In this document: positions 43,841-52,761 of the stretch, piece by piece
How the letters are laid out: every line of letters begins with the position of its first letter
How positions within the stretch are numbered: the first letter of the stretch is position 1
Assembly: GCA_031551355.1 (NCBI GenBank)
Contig: JAVBNT010000007.1
Location: 1-64,000, forward strand
From: JAVBNT01 sp031551355
GTDB lineage: Bacteria > Vulcanimicrobiota > CADAWZ01
Reading direction: 5' to 3'
Length of the DNA: 64,000 nt
The notes under the pieces: model-generated
What the model saw: only the letters and a program-made list of their open reading frames with translations
Database searches by the model: none
What the model was told of the DNA's origin: nothing
Translations under genes and position numbers: made by a program

Positions 43841-43872
43841 CATTCAATTGTGTTTATCATTTGATACGAATC
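43841..43872. repeat. Possible trace of the stop-codon palindrome family
   Basis: AAAAGGCATTCAATTGTG followed by TTATCATTTGATACG partly matches the left arm of copies C and D. Short and divergent, so uncertain. Confidence 0.35.
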
Positions 43873-43879
43873 AGTGGCT

Positions 43880-44530
43880 TTAGAACATGGGTTTTAAGCT
43901 TTTGGAAACCTCAAGCTCCGCTTCAGTAGCCTGAATCACGTCGTCAACCCGGAATTCCGGGTTGATTTCTTTTAATGTCAATCCGCAGGACGTCACTTCT
44001 ATGACTCCCATTTCGGTCACAATAAGATCCACGACTTTAACCGCCGTTAGCGGCAGCGTACATTTTTTCAGTATTTTGTGCTTGCCCTTATTGGTATGCT
44101 GCATCGCCAGGATTACTTTTTTGGCTCCGACGACGAGATCCATTGCTCCGCCCATTCCCGGAACCATAACGCCTGGTATAATCCAGTTGGCCAGATTGCC
44201 TTCCTGATCCACCTGGAGAGCGCCTAGGACTGTTGCGTCAACATGGCCGCCGCGGATGATGCCGAACGACTCGGCACTGTCAAAAAATGCGCCGCCCTGT
44301 TTGAGCGTCACATACTGGCCGCCGGCATTTACAATATCCACGTCCTCACTGCCTCTTTCCGGAGAAGGGCCTAAACCAAGAAAACCGTTTTCGGACTGAA
44401 ATGTGATGTCAAAGTTTTCGGGAATATAGTTGGCAACCATTGTCGGCAGGCCGATTCCAAGATTGACGACATCTCCGTCATTTAATTCTTTTGCAACTCG
44501 TCTTGCAATGATTTCTTTTATATCTGCCAT
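43880..44530 (-). CDS. 3-oxoacid CoA-transferase, subunit B
   Basis: 216 residues. Contains the catalytic Glu in [10 protein letters not shown], where the enzyme forms its CoA thioester, and the [16 protein letters not shown] start. Uses acetoacetate, succinate or butyrate CoA esters; exact substrate is not given by sequence. Overlaps subunit A by 13 bases, so translation is coupled. Supplies fermentation or fatty acid breakdown with CoA exchange. Confidence 0.92.
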   Translation of the reverse strand: MADIKEIIARRVAKELNDGDVVNLGIGLPTMVANYIPENFDITFQSENGFLGLGPSPERGSEDVDIVNAGGQYVTLKQGGAFFDSAESFGIIRGGHVDATVLGALQVDQEGNLANWIIPGVMVPGMGGAMDLVVGAKKVILAMQHTNKGKHKILKKCTLPLTAVKVVDLIVTEMGVIEVTSCGLTLKEINPEFRVDDVIQATEAELEVSKSLKPMF

Positions 44531-45186
44531 GGTTTCTCTCCTTCGACAATGATATCGACAAATATACCGGGGGTCATTACCGTGTTGGGATCCATATCTC
44601 CGATTTCAACCAGTTTTTCGGTTCCGGCAATCACTACATTTGCCGCTGTGGCCATTACGGTATTGAAATTTCTTGTCGATTTGCTGTATAAGCTGTTGCC
44701 TTTACGGTCGCAGACCGATGGTCTGATCAAGGAAAAATCCGCTTTTAAAGGTTTTTCCAGCAGGTATTGCTTTCCGTCTACAGTTATCACATCCTTGTTC
44801 TCGGCAACGACCGTGCCTACGCCTGTCGGTGTAAGAAATCCGCCTAATCCTGCCCCGGCAGCCCTTATTCTTTCCACCAGTGTTCCCTGAGGAATCAGCT
44901 CTACTTCCAGTGTTCCCTCATTCATTTGCTTGCCGGTCTCCGGATTAAGGCCTATATGCGAAGCAATCAGCTTTTTAACCTGCCTTGTGGCTATAAGCTT
45001 GGAAACTCCTCTTCCGGGATATGCCGAGTCATTGCATATAATCGTCAGGTTTTGTGTGCCTTTCTCAACGAGAGCATCAATCAGTATTTCCGGTGTCCCT
45101 GTTCCCATAAAGCCACCGATCATGATAATATCGTTCTCTTTTATCAGATGAACTGCTTCGCTGAGGCTTTTTATTTTGTTCTTCAT
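44518..45186 (-). CDS. 3-oxoacid CoA-transferase, subunit A
   Basis: 222 residues. The glycine-rich [16 protein letters not shown] and [14 protein letters not shown] motifs are typical of subunit A. Binds with subunit B to form the active enzyme. ATG 45186 lies 9 bases behind GGAGG; TTG 45192 is too close to it. It follows the phospholipase D gene with a 41-base gap on the same strand, so it may be the end of the long operon from 52.5 kb. Confidence 0.92.
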   Translation of the reverse strand: MKNKIKSLSEAVHLIKENDIIMIGGFMGTGTPEILIDALVEKGTQNLTIICNDSAYPGRGVSKLIATRQVKKLIASHIGLNPETGKQMNEGTLEVELIPQGTLVERIRAAGAGLGGFLTPTGVGTVVAENKDVITVDGKQYLLEKPLKADFSLIRPSVCDRKGNSLYSKSTRNFNTVMATAANVVIAGTEKLVEIGDMDPNTVMTPGIFVDIIVEGEKPWQI

Positions 45187-45227
45187 AAACAATTGCCTCC
45201 ATTGTGTTATATTATTTAAAATTCTGC

Positions 45228-46802
45228 TTAAAATGTTTTAACCCTGTAGTATTTTAGAAGTAACAGCAATTCTTCGATATACTCGGCTGCCGTTTCCCTG
45301 TTTCTTATGACCGAAAAGACTTCATCGGAATAGAGTGTTGCCGGATACCAGTTGGCTGATTCGGCCATTACGTTTTCACCGTCTATAATGACGAATTTGT
45401 GATGAAGAGGTGAATAGTGGTTATGATTGTTATACAAAAGATTTACCGTGATCCCGTTTTCCGCCAGAATATTCAGATCCTGACGCAAAGGCCTGTTTCC
45501 AGCTTCCCAGGGGCATTCGTGCTGAACTTCCGATTTAAATCCGTTTAGCACCAGTCTTACGGCGACGCCGCGCCGGGCGGAGTCTATAAGGGCTTGGAAC
45601 AATGTCCGTCCGCTGCCTGGCATGTGAAAGTCGCCGACGTCAAACATGACTGCCAAGATCGTTTCCCTGGCGCCGTATATTTCCGCTTCTATGATGTCAC
45701 AGCCGGAAAAATGTAGTCCATGCCTGTTCATATAACTTCCGAGTGAATAATACAAGTTGTATTGCGCTGACGGTTCAACGGTATAAGTTTGAAACGGAGC
45801 TCCCTTTATTGTCTGGAATATATGTTCGTAGAGTAACGCTATCGCCGGTGAATAATAAAAGATTCCGTTTTCCCTGTTTTCCGTCCATTTGTCGAAATCA
45901 AGATTATACGACGAAGACATTACGGCCATACCGTCAAAAACGATGAATTTTGTATGCATACTGGCTATTCCGTCGGAGGGTTCAAACGGAGTACTCCTGA
46001 CAACTCCAATGACAGGGATGTTGTTTCTCCTCAATTCGGCAACACTTTCCGACCAGTCGCAGGAAGACAATTGTTCCCATCCGCCGATACATTCAACATT
46101 AACTCCGATATGTGAGAGATGTATAAGGTGGCGGGCAATATTTATGTTGTCAAAATTAAACAGGGAAAAATGGACATAATGGGGTCTGTACGGCTCGTTT
46201 CTCAGGTTTTCTTCAACTTTGTCCAGTAAGGTGTGTATTTCTTTGAGCGGGTGGTAATGGGAGTAGGTGGGCTCTCTGGTGAACAGTACCTTATGATAAA
46301 GCGGTGAATTGTATATTGACCATGCCGCCTCTTCCAGCGAAGTTCGCTCAAATCTAAAAGGCCTGAAGTCCGAATACGATACGATTGGAAAGTCATGGTT
46401 CAGTGATCCGTTGGCGAAATCCCCTTCATGGGCGAATAAAAATTCACATTCCGGGTAGAGCGCTTCGTTTTCCGCCTGCAGTATATAGGAGAATGTTGCC
46501 GCTTTGATATTCCCATGAGGACTGTGCCATGGGAATATCGGCAGCTGGTGGGTCGCCCATTCCTCATCACCGTTTTCAAGATGTTTTTTGAAAGAAGGGA
46601 AGAGGATGTATTGTTCAGCAGCGCCGTCCTCCCGGTAGATTGAAAAGCGGATGATGATTTTTTTTCCGGAGCTGTAGTTTTGAACTCTTAGACCTATGCC
46701 CCCATGAAAAAAGATCAGCTCCCTTCCATCATTGCCATGAACGAAACGCCTGTTTCCAATCCACTTGAACATAGGTATTGCGAGTGTCTCTGATGACGGC
46801 AT
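45228..46802 (-). CDS. Phospholipase D superfamily protein with two HKD motifs
   Basis: 524 residues if started at ATG 46802, the one with GGAG at 11 bases. Two PLD catalytic motifs: MHTKFIVFDGMAVMSSSYNLDF (about 300) and HHKFVIIDGENVMAESANWY (about 475), each His-x-Lys-x4-Asp. So it is a complete PLD hydrolase or transferase, acting on phosphodiesters. The N-terminal 150 residues look like a beta-sandwich (LRVQNYSSGKKIIIRFSIYREDG) and may bind glycans, but this is not certain. Fifth gene in the operon with DUF4912, GH57, EEP and Fic. No signal peptide. Substrate unknown. Confidence 0.75.
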   Translation of the reverse strand: MPSSETLAIPMFKWIGNRRFVHGNDGRELIFFHGGIGLRVQNYSSGKKIIIRFSIYREDGAAEQYILFPSFKKHLENGDEEWATHQLPIFPWHSPHGNIKAATFSYILQAENEALYPECEFLFAHEGDFANGSLNHDFPIVSYSDFRPFRFERTSLEEAAWSIYNSPLYHKVLFTREPTYSHYHPLKEIHTLLDKVEENLRNEPYRPHYVHFSLFNFDNINIARHLIHLSHIGVNVECIGGWEQLSSCDWSESVAELRRNNIPVIGVVRSTPFEPSDGIASMHTKFIVFDGMAVMSSSYNLDFDKWTENRENGIFYYSPAIALLYEHIFQTIKGAPFQTYTVEPSAQYNLYYSLGSYMNRHGLHFSGCDIIEAEIYGARETILAVMFDVGDFHMPGSGRTLFQALIDSARRGVAVRLVLNGFKSEVQHECPWEAGNRPLRQDLNILAENGITVNLLYNNHNHYSPLHHKFVIIDGENVMAESANWYPATLYSDEVFSVIRNRETAAEYIEELLLLLKYYRVKTF

Positions 46803-46867
46803 TTTATTTTTTCTCCGGATTTCCTGATTTTTATTCGGCAAGACTGAAAATGTTGTGAATATAATAT

Positions 46868-48832
46868 TTAAAGCCCCATAATCCAGGCTGTTTTGGGCAG
46901 ATATATTTTTATCAGCTGTTCAACGGCGGCCATATTATCGGGATCCGATGTTTCATATCTCCCGCTGAATCCGTTTTCAATAATAAAATTTAATGTCAGC
47001 GGAATAAATTCATTTTCAAGTGCGGAAAAGATGTCGGGATTATCCTGCAGGAGCATTTGTTTTTCATAGGTCTGCGAATTAGAATTAAGGGCGCATGCGT
47101 TTATGGCTTCCGCGCTTCTCCATTCTATTTTTGATGCAGTATGTCTTAGATGTTCCAACTTTCCTGATTCCGCAAGATCTTTGATGAATTGCGCCAATAT
47201 TTTCATCAAAATAAATCTGTCGAGTTCGTATCTATAATTAAGTCCTTTGTTGTTGAAATTTATTTCCGAATTAAAAAGGCTTAATTCCAGATATGAATTG
47301 GCGGCGACAGAGTAATCCACAGGAATGATGACCGTACCTTCCCATACGTTTATGCCGTAATGATCCGTTCCTTTGTAGGTTATGCAGTCGCAGTCTCTTT
47401 CTCCGCCGGACAACCAGTCTCCAAACGGAGTTGCGGTAAAACCGTAATATAGCTTCAGATTGCTCAGGTTCTCTTTTGAAGGAACGGTTATTTTGCATTT
47501 TTCTATGTACTGGCCGTATATATGGTAGTGGTTGGGAACTTCATAGATTTTAAAGTTTATTTCTATACCGGGCGACATCCCGTTTAACTGCCGGAAGTAA
47601 AATCCGCAGTCGAAATCAATATTGAAAAAATGTTTTTCGGTAAGGCCGAGGGCTTTCAGCCTTTCCAGTTCCTCAAAATAAAAATGGACGGATTTTTTTA
47701 TTCTTGATTTAAAGTATTTCTCCATGTCAAACGGCGAACCGCCATATCTGTGCAGCGCCGGGATCTCGTCGTAGGTGTCGAATGTTATCGGAACAAGCCC
47801 TCTTTTAAGCATTAGAAAGTTTATCAGTGATTTTGCCGTTCTGCCGTTACTGTCCGTAAACGGGTGTATGCTTATGAGCATATAATACAGCATCACAAGC
47901 TGCCGGCAGAAAAACTCAAAGCTGTCCGTGTTCCACTGAGCGTTTTCCAGAAAACGCTCCATATCTTCCATTCCGCGCCGGAAATTGTCAAATTCGAACG
48001 TCAGCCCGCTCTTATTCGTAAAATCTTCTGTTCTGAATTCTCCGGCGTTCCATGTATGTGATAAATCAAGTTCTCTGGTAAGCCGGTAATGGATATTCAT
48101 GATAAAGTTTAAATCTATCCTGATGGGCTGGTCAATGATATTATACATAAAATCAAATAACTGCCTTAAATTTTTCGAGGCGATAAATTTCACCCGGTAG
48201 GCGGGATCGACGTTTACATTACCTATGGAGCCGGACATTATTGTTCCCGACTGTTCGGTCATCGATAAAAACATTTTCAGCAGGGTGGCTATGTTTGCAT
48301 GAGGAGGTGTTATTTTTGAAGTGTTAAAAAAGGCATCTATTTCCGGCCGTATATCTTCATTGTCTTCCGGAATTACCGGTATGTTTTCATGCTCGTTTAA
48401 TCCCAGTTTACGGCATAGCTGCGCGATAATATGCCATGAGTTTTTGCGTTGAATATGGTTTTCAGGCATATATATAACCGACTTGACCTTTTCGAGCTGT
48501 GTGTAAAAAGTATGATCAAGGGCTTTGCCATACCAGTCGGCCTCTTTTGACAGAAATGATTCCAGATCCCCTGCCAGGGCAGTACTTACTCCATAGCCCT
48601 TTTGCAGCAACTCTGTTAAAACGGTTTTTCTTGAGATTATTTCGGACACAATGGATTTATAAAGCTGACTGTTGTAATGCCATTTTTTATAATAATTCAG
48701 CAACTCCCACATCGTATCGGGATTTTCATCATGCTCAAGTTGTCCGAGTTCCGAGGCAATATGTTTGAATGTTTCCGTAATACGGTCATGAATTCGCTGA
48801 CAATTGGAATCCCATTCGTACACTAAATCCAT
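46868..48832 (-). CDS. Fic-domain protein, probable AMP-transferase, with extra C-terminal domain
   Basis: 654 residues. The Fic core lies at about 205-400: a helix before the motif (FDNFRRGMEDMERFL), then HPFTDSNGRTAKSL. The family motif is HPFx-D/E-G-N-G/K-R-x-x-R; here Gly is Ser and the last Arg is Lys, so AMP transfer may be modified. The segment where an inhibitory helix (S-x-x-x-E-G/N) would lie reads SGSIGNV with Gly at the Glu position. Residues 430-560 form a separate beta-rich domain (KITVPSKENLSNLKLYYGF; VWEGTVIIPVDYS) of unknown role. AAGGAG precedes ATG 48832. Confidence 0.78.
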   Translation of the reverse strand: MDLVYEWDSNCQRIHDRITETFKHIASELGQLEHDENPDTMWELLNYYKKWHYNSQLYKSIVSEIISRKTVLTELLQKGYGVSTALAGDLESFLSKEADWYGKALDHTFYTQLEKVKSVIYMPENHIQRKNSWHIIAQLCRKLGLNEHENIPVIPEDNEDIRPEIDAFFNTSKITPPHANIATLLKMFLSMTEQSGTIMSGSIGNVNVDPAYRVKFIASKNLRQLFDFMYNIIDQPIRIDLNFIMNIHYRLTRELDLSHTWNAGEFRTEDFTNKSGLTFEFDNFRRGMEDMERFLENAQWNTDSFEFFCRQLVMLYYMLISIHPFTDSNGRTAKSLINFLMLKRGLVPITFDTYDEIPALHRYGGSPFDMEKYFKSRIKKSVHFYFEELERLKALGLTEKHFFNIDFDCGFYFRQLNGMSPGIEINFKIYEVPNHYHIYGQYIEKCKITVPSKENLSNLKLYYGFTATPFGDWLSGGERDCDCITYKGTDHYGINVWEGTVIIPVDYSVAANSYLELSLFNSEINFNNKGLNYRYELDRFILMKILAQFIKDLAESGKLEHLRHTASKIEWRSAEAINACALNSNSQTYEKQMLLQDNPDIFSALENEFIPLTLNFIIENGFSGRYETSDPDNMAAVEQLIKIYLPKTAWIMGL

Positions 48833-48868
48833 TTTGTCTCCTTGAAATAGCTTACGCCTGATTTGCAG

Positions 48869-49618
48869 TTATTTTATATCAATCACAGTTACGATCCCGA
48901 TGTGATCGCTTAAATCCGTTTGATTCGACATCAAAAATGAATCAACGATTTTAATTTGCCCCCGGCACAGTATAAAGTCGATGCGGCAGTATGGGCCGGA
49001 GGCGGGAAATGTGTCACCGCCGCGTTTGTTTATTTTTCTGAAGCTGTCCTGGAACTTATTTCTTTTAAACAGTTTCAGGCATGATGACGTTTCTTTGGCG
49101 TTAAGATCGCCGGTAATAACCTCGGCATTGAAATACCGGTTTGTATTACTGTAGATGTTGTCGATTATTTTTTGTGCCTGTTGTGTTCTTATTGACGCCG
49201 TTTTGTGATGGTCCAGATGTGTGGTGACAAATCTGACCGCTTTGCCGCCCAGCTCGGCCGTCACGGCAAGAGCGTATCTCTGCATAAGCGGTCTCGTCTT
49301 TCTGACCGCAACATCCAGATTTATTACGCCAACTTCCTGAAGCGGCACTCTGGACAGTACGGAGATCCCTTCGGGATAACGGTCATAGAACGGGTGGCAG
49401 TATGCCCAGTAAGTATACCATCTTTCCCCCGTAAGGTTCATCAGATGCCTTGCCACCTGATAGCTGGTATCCTCAACACCCATTCCGTTTATTACTTCCT
49501 GAAATCCGCAAATGTCGGCTCTGTGGTATTGGAGTTCCTGGGCAATCCGGTAAAAACGGTATTCATCATTGCTTTGCGTTCCGTGAAGGTTATAACTTGC
49601 GACGGTTATTCTGTGCAT
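48869..49618 (-). CDS. Endonuclease/exonuclease/phosphatase family protein
   Basis: 249 residues. EEP motifs: SYNLHG at the start, FQEVI (Glu as metal ligand), THLDHHKTASIR, TGDLNAKE, and the final DHIGIV. Possible substrates are DNA, inositol phosphates or sphingolipids. Here the sequence is short and has no signal peptide, so it is cytoplasmic. Fourth member of the minus-strand operon by position; 36-base gap to the Fic gene. AGGAGAGG precedes ATG 49618. Confidence 0.85.
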   Translation of the reverse strand: MHRITVASYNLHGTQSNDEYRFYRIAQELQYHRADICGFQEVINGMGVEDTSYQVARHLMNLTGERWYTYWAYCHPFYDRYPEGISVLSRVPLQEVGVINLDVAVRKTRPLMQRYALAVTAELGGKAVRFVTTHLDHHKTASIRTQQAQKIIDNIYSNTNRYFNAEVITGDLNAKETSSCLKLFKRNKFQDSFRKINKRGGDTFPASGPYCRIDFILCRGQIKIVDSFLMSNQTDLSDHIGIVTVIDIK

Positions 49619-49649
49619 TCAGCCTCTCCTAAATAGTAGTGTAGACCCC

Positions 49650-51236
49650 TTAAAGATACTCGCGAAAATTGAGCTCTGCGAATATATTGTGCCTGTATTC
49701 AAGATCTTCGAGAAAATCGGTCTCTATATTTTTAGCGTAAATTTCTTCATAAAGCTCCGTAAAATTAATAATATGTTCTTTCGTTCTTTTTTCGGCATAT
49801 TCGACACAGGTATCCGATCTTATTATAAATGCCCAATCGCTGCTCTGAGCGAGCAGCAATTCCCTGGCGGCCTGATTTAATGCCCTTTCCGTAAGCGGAT
49901 CCGTATTTGAGGCGAATGCCGCCGCCAGTTCCTCCATTCTTTCTTCGGCTTTATGGAGATGCATATAGATCCAGTCGTTACAGTCATTCAGCCAGAATTC
50001 GGAATACCCGTTATGGCCCCAGCTTGACTGTGACGGAACTGCAATCGGGTTTTCCCTGAACATGTTGAGATATTCTACCGGTGTTACCGGCTGCAGCGGG
50101 TAGTTGCGGTAATGATTTTCTTCAAAAAGGGCTCTTAAAAACTCCGGTCCTTCATACCACCAGTGCCCGTACAGCTCTGCGTCGTAGGGACATGTGATTA
50201 TCGGGGGCCTGTCCATGGCCTGCATTAAATAGTCCGACTGTTCACATCTGCTGGAAATAAAGTGGTTGGCGTGTATTTTAGTTTTTTGTAACGCGTTTAT
50301 CTCGGAGTAGGGGAGTTTATCATTGGTCTTGCCGGTTATGCGGTAGTATTTTACGCCGGTATTGATCCTGATGCCGCTCTCGTGTATGTGCGGGGAGATA
50401 TAATCGAAATCCAGATCATATCCCGCGTCTCTGTAAAATTCTCTGTAGTCAAAGTCTCCTGGGTATCCCTCATGTGAGCTCCATACCTGTTTGGACGAAT
50501 GCGGATCCCGTGCAAATGCCGATACACCTGAATCCGGACATGTGATCGGCGAATATATTGCATACCTTGGGGGAGGCTGGGCGTTCATTATCCCGTGCGA
50601 GTCAACAAAAAAGAAGCTGATTCCGTTTTGAGCCAAAAATCTGTCGTGTCCCGGATAGTATCCGCACTCGGCAAGCCAGATGCCCGACGGCTCCGCAGAC
50701 AGGTGTTTGCGGTAATTTTTTACAGCTATTGAGATTTGTGCTTTTACCGACTTTTCGTGAATGGACATTATCGGCAGGAAGCCATGTGTCGCACAGCAGG
50801 TTATAATTTCCAGGTTCCCGTGCTCTTTTACCGCTTTAAACGCATTTATTATATTTTTATTATACCGTCTTGTGAAAAAATCAAGTGATTGTCTGAATTT
50901 GCGCTCATACATCAGCGTCAATTCATAGAAATCGCCGTTATTTCTGTTCCTATGCTTTTCTTTTTCGGTAAGCTCCAGCAGATTTTCAAGATGTCTTATG
51001 TACCTGTCCTGCAGCAGTTCATCGGCAAGCATTTCCATCAGAGGAGGGGTAAGCGACATTGTTACTCTGAAGTAAACCCCTTTATTGATGAGGTCTTCAT
51101 ATGCGAGCAGCAGAGGGATGTATGTTTCCGTTATGGCTTCATACAGCCAGCGTTCTTCAAATGAGTCATTATATTCAGGATGCCTTACAAAGGGTAGGTG
51201 GGCATGGAGTACCATATTTAAAAAGCCCTTTGACAT
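49650..51236 (-). CDS. GH57 1,4-alpha-glucan branching enzyme
   Basis: 528 residues. GH57/DUF1957 type: starts MVLHAHLPFVRHPE with the conserved HAHLP; the nucleophile Glu is in GIWLAECGYYPG and the general acid Asp in CPYDAELYGHWWYEGPEF. This class makes alpha-1,6 branches in glycogen and is common in anaerobes. The start ATG 51236 follows AAGGAGATGCAGAG; the longer frame to 51314 is not supported. It stands between DUF4912 and EEP genes; the glycogen synthase is elsewhere (21.6 kb). Confidence 0.9.
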   Translation of the reverse strand: MSKGFLNMVLHAHLPFVRHPEYNDSFEERWLYEAITETYIPLLLAYEDLINKGVYFRVTMSLTPPLMEMLADELLQDRYIRHLENLLELTEKEKHRNRNNGDFYELTLMYERKFRQSLDFFTRRYNKNIINAFKAVKEHGNLEIITCCATHGFLPIMSIHEKSVKAQISIAVKNYRKHLSAEPSGIWLAECGYYPGHDRFLAQNGISFFFVDSHGIMNAQPPPRYAIYSPITCPDSGVSAFARDPHSSKQVWSSHEGYPGDFDYREFYRDAGYDLDFDYISPHIHESGIRINTGVKYYRITGKTNDKLPYSEINALQKTKIHANHFISSRCEQSDYLMQAMDRPPIITCPYDAELYGHWWYEGPEFLRALFEENHYRNYPLQPVTPVEYLNMFRENPIAVPSQSSWGHNGYSEFWLNDCNDWIYMHLHKAEERMEELAAAFASNTDPLTERALNQAARELLLAQSSDWAFIIRSDTCVEYAEKRTKEHIINFTELYEEIYAKNIETDFLEDLEYRHNIFAELNFREYL

Positions 51237-51273
51237 CTCTGCATCTCCTTTCGAAGTTCCGGTATGGTTTGAT

Positions 51274-52470
51274 TTATTTAAAACAGGATGTATATGCCTT
51301 CGTTTTTTTCGCAAATATCAGTCTGGTTTTTTGCAATCTCTGACCGGTATTGCGTATATCCCTGAACGCCGGCAGCGGAATCAACGGTTTTTCGATTTGG
51401 TAAGTTTGTTTTAATGTCAGTCCGGAGAAAATATTCTTTATTTTTTCGGTCATATTAACCTGCGGCAATTGCCGATCTCCGCTTTCCTGAAGGTTGTTGT
51501 CCATGAATAAATGACTGATTGCCGCCTTACCTGTTTTCGGTTGGCTATCCGGTTGGTTAGCAGACTGTGTTTGCAGCCATTTATTTGTGGCTGTGTGGAT
51601 TTTTTCTTTGCCGGTGAATACTGCCGGAACAAAGGTGGTATTGCGCTGCTCAGCCGATTTGCTCTCTTTTACGGTATTGCTTTGCACCGGTATGCCGTCA
51701 TCTTTTTTAAGGACATTCCTTAGTTTTTTATAAAGCTCTTCTACTGCTTTCCATTCTCTGTTTGTAGAAGAGGCTCTGGAGCTTATGGGAATATCAACAA
51801 TATTGGAGGTTGCAAGAGTTTTGCTTTCCATAAAGCCGCTTGCCTCCAGAGTCGCGATATAGTACTTATATGATTCATCGACTTTTACATATTTTGAATC
51901 GGCATTTTCGGATAAAAGTATTTCCCTGTGCAGGATACCTGTTTGGGCCGTAATGTCGCTGTCAAATGATTTATATATTTTTAAAATCAGTTTCCCGGCA
52001 AGAAAATCGTGAACCGGCATTTGTTTTGATTTTGATGTTTTTTTTGCAAGATCCCAGTAAACAAATATAAACTCGGGATCCCTTACAAGGATAGTAAGCT
52101 TGTCTTCATCGTAGCTTTCCGGAAGTTTTTTGGCATTATAATCCAGAAATGTGCCTGATTTATGCTTTTTTATCTGTTTTATTTGATCTGAGTTTTGTTT
52201 TTTAGCCGATTGTTCTTTTTCTTCAGTAGGCGGCTTTTTCGTTTTTACATTTTTGTCGGTAATTACTTCTGCGGTCGTTTCTATATCTTTATTTTTTGTA
52301 TCTTTGGGTTCTACGGGTTTAAGGCCGGTGCCGTTGTCTTTATCCGGTTCGGCAAATGTAGATACTAATGACACCGGGGGTATTTTGCTGTGTTTTTTTT
52401 GCAAAGCCTCCGCTGAGCTTCTTTTTTTGCTGCTCTTTATTTTTTTTTGCGTGTTTTTTTTGCGGGCCAT
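51274..52470 (-). CDS. DUF4912 domain protein
   Basis: 398 residues. The first 130 are Lys/Ser/Glu-rich and disordered. DUF4912 lies at about 135-260 (LPESYDEDKLTILVRDPEFIFVYWDL), a domain often found next to GH57 branching enzymes and in electron- or glucan-linked gene clusters. Its role is unknown; a binding or scaffold function near glycogen is the common guess. ATG 52470 follows CAGGGGAA. First gene of the operon; the promoter should lie in the 290 bases before the divergent TPR gene. Confidence 0.75.
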   Translation of the reverse strand: MARKKNTQKKIKSSKKRSSAEALQKKHSKIPPVSLVSTFAEPDKDNGTGLKPVEPKDTKNKDIETTAEVITDKNVKTKKPPTEEKEQSAKKQNSDQIKQIKKHKSGTFLDYNAKKLPESYDEDKLTILVRDPEFIFVYWDLAKKTSKSKQMPVHDFLAGKLILKIYKSFDSDITAQTGILHREILLSENADSKYVKVDESYKYYIATLEASGFMESKTLATSNIVDIPISSRASSTNREWKAVEELYKKLRNVLKKDDGIPVQSNTVKESKSAEQRNTTFVPAVFTGKEKIHTATNKWLQTQSANQPDSQPKTGKAAISHLFMDNNLQESGDRQLPQVNMTEKIKNIFSGLTLKQTYQIEKPLIPLPAFRDIRNTGQRLQKTRLIFAKKTKAYTSCFK

Positions 52471-52761
52471 TCCATTCCCCTGTTCGCATTTTGCCAACTT
52501 AGTATTTCTTCTATCTTGAATATTATCCTCTCTTATAAGCCTTGCTAATGCCTATTTAATGGGCAGGAGTTTTTTTATGCTGCAGATTACCTCTGTCCTG
52601 TTTTTTATTATTTTTTTTCTCAAAAGAAGGATTTGCAGACAGAAACTTGAATTAAAATCCTTTGAATTGGATAATGTTGTATTCTAAATATGGCACTCTT
52701 TGTTCTAAAAAAATTGCAAACTAAATCACAGTTAATAATTATCTAGGTCTGGACTACTTTT

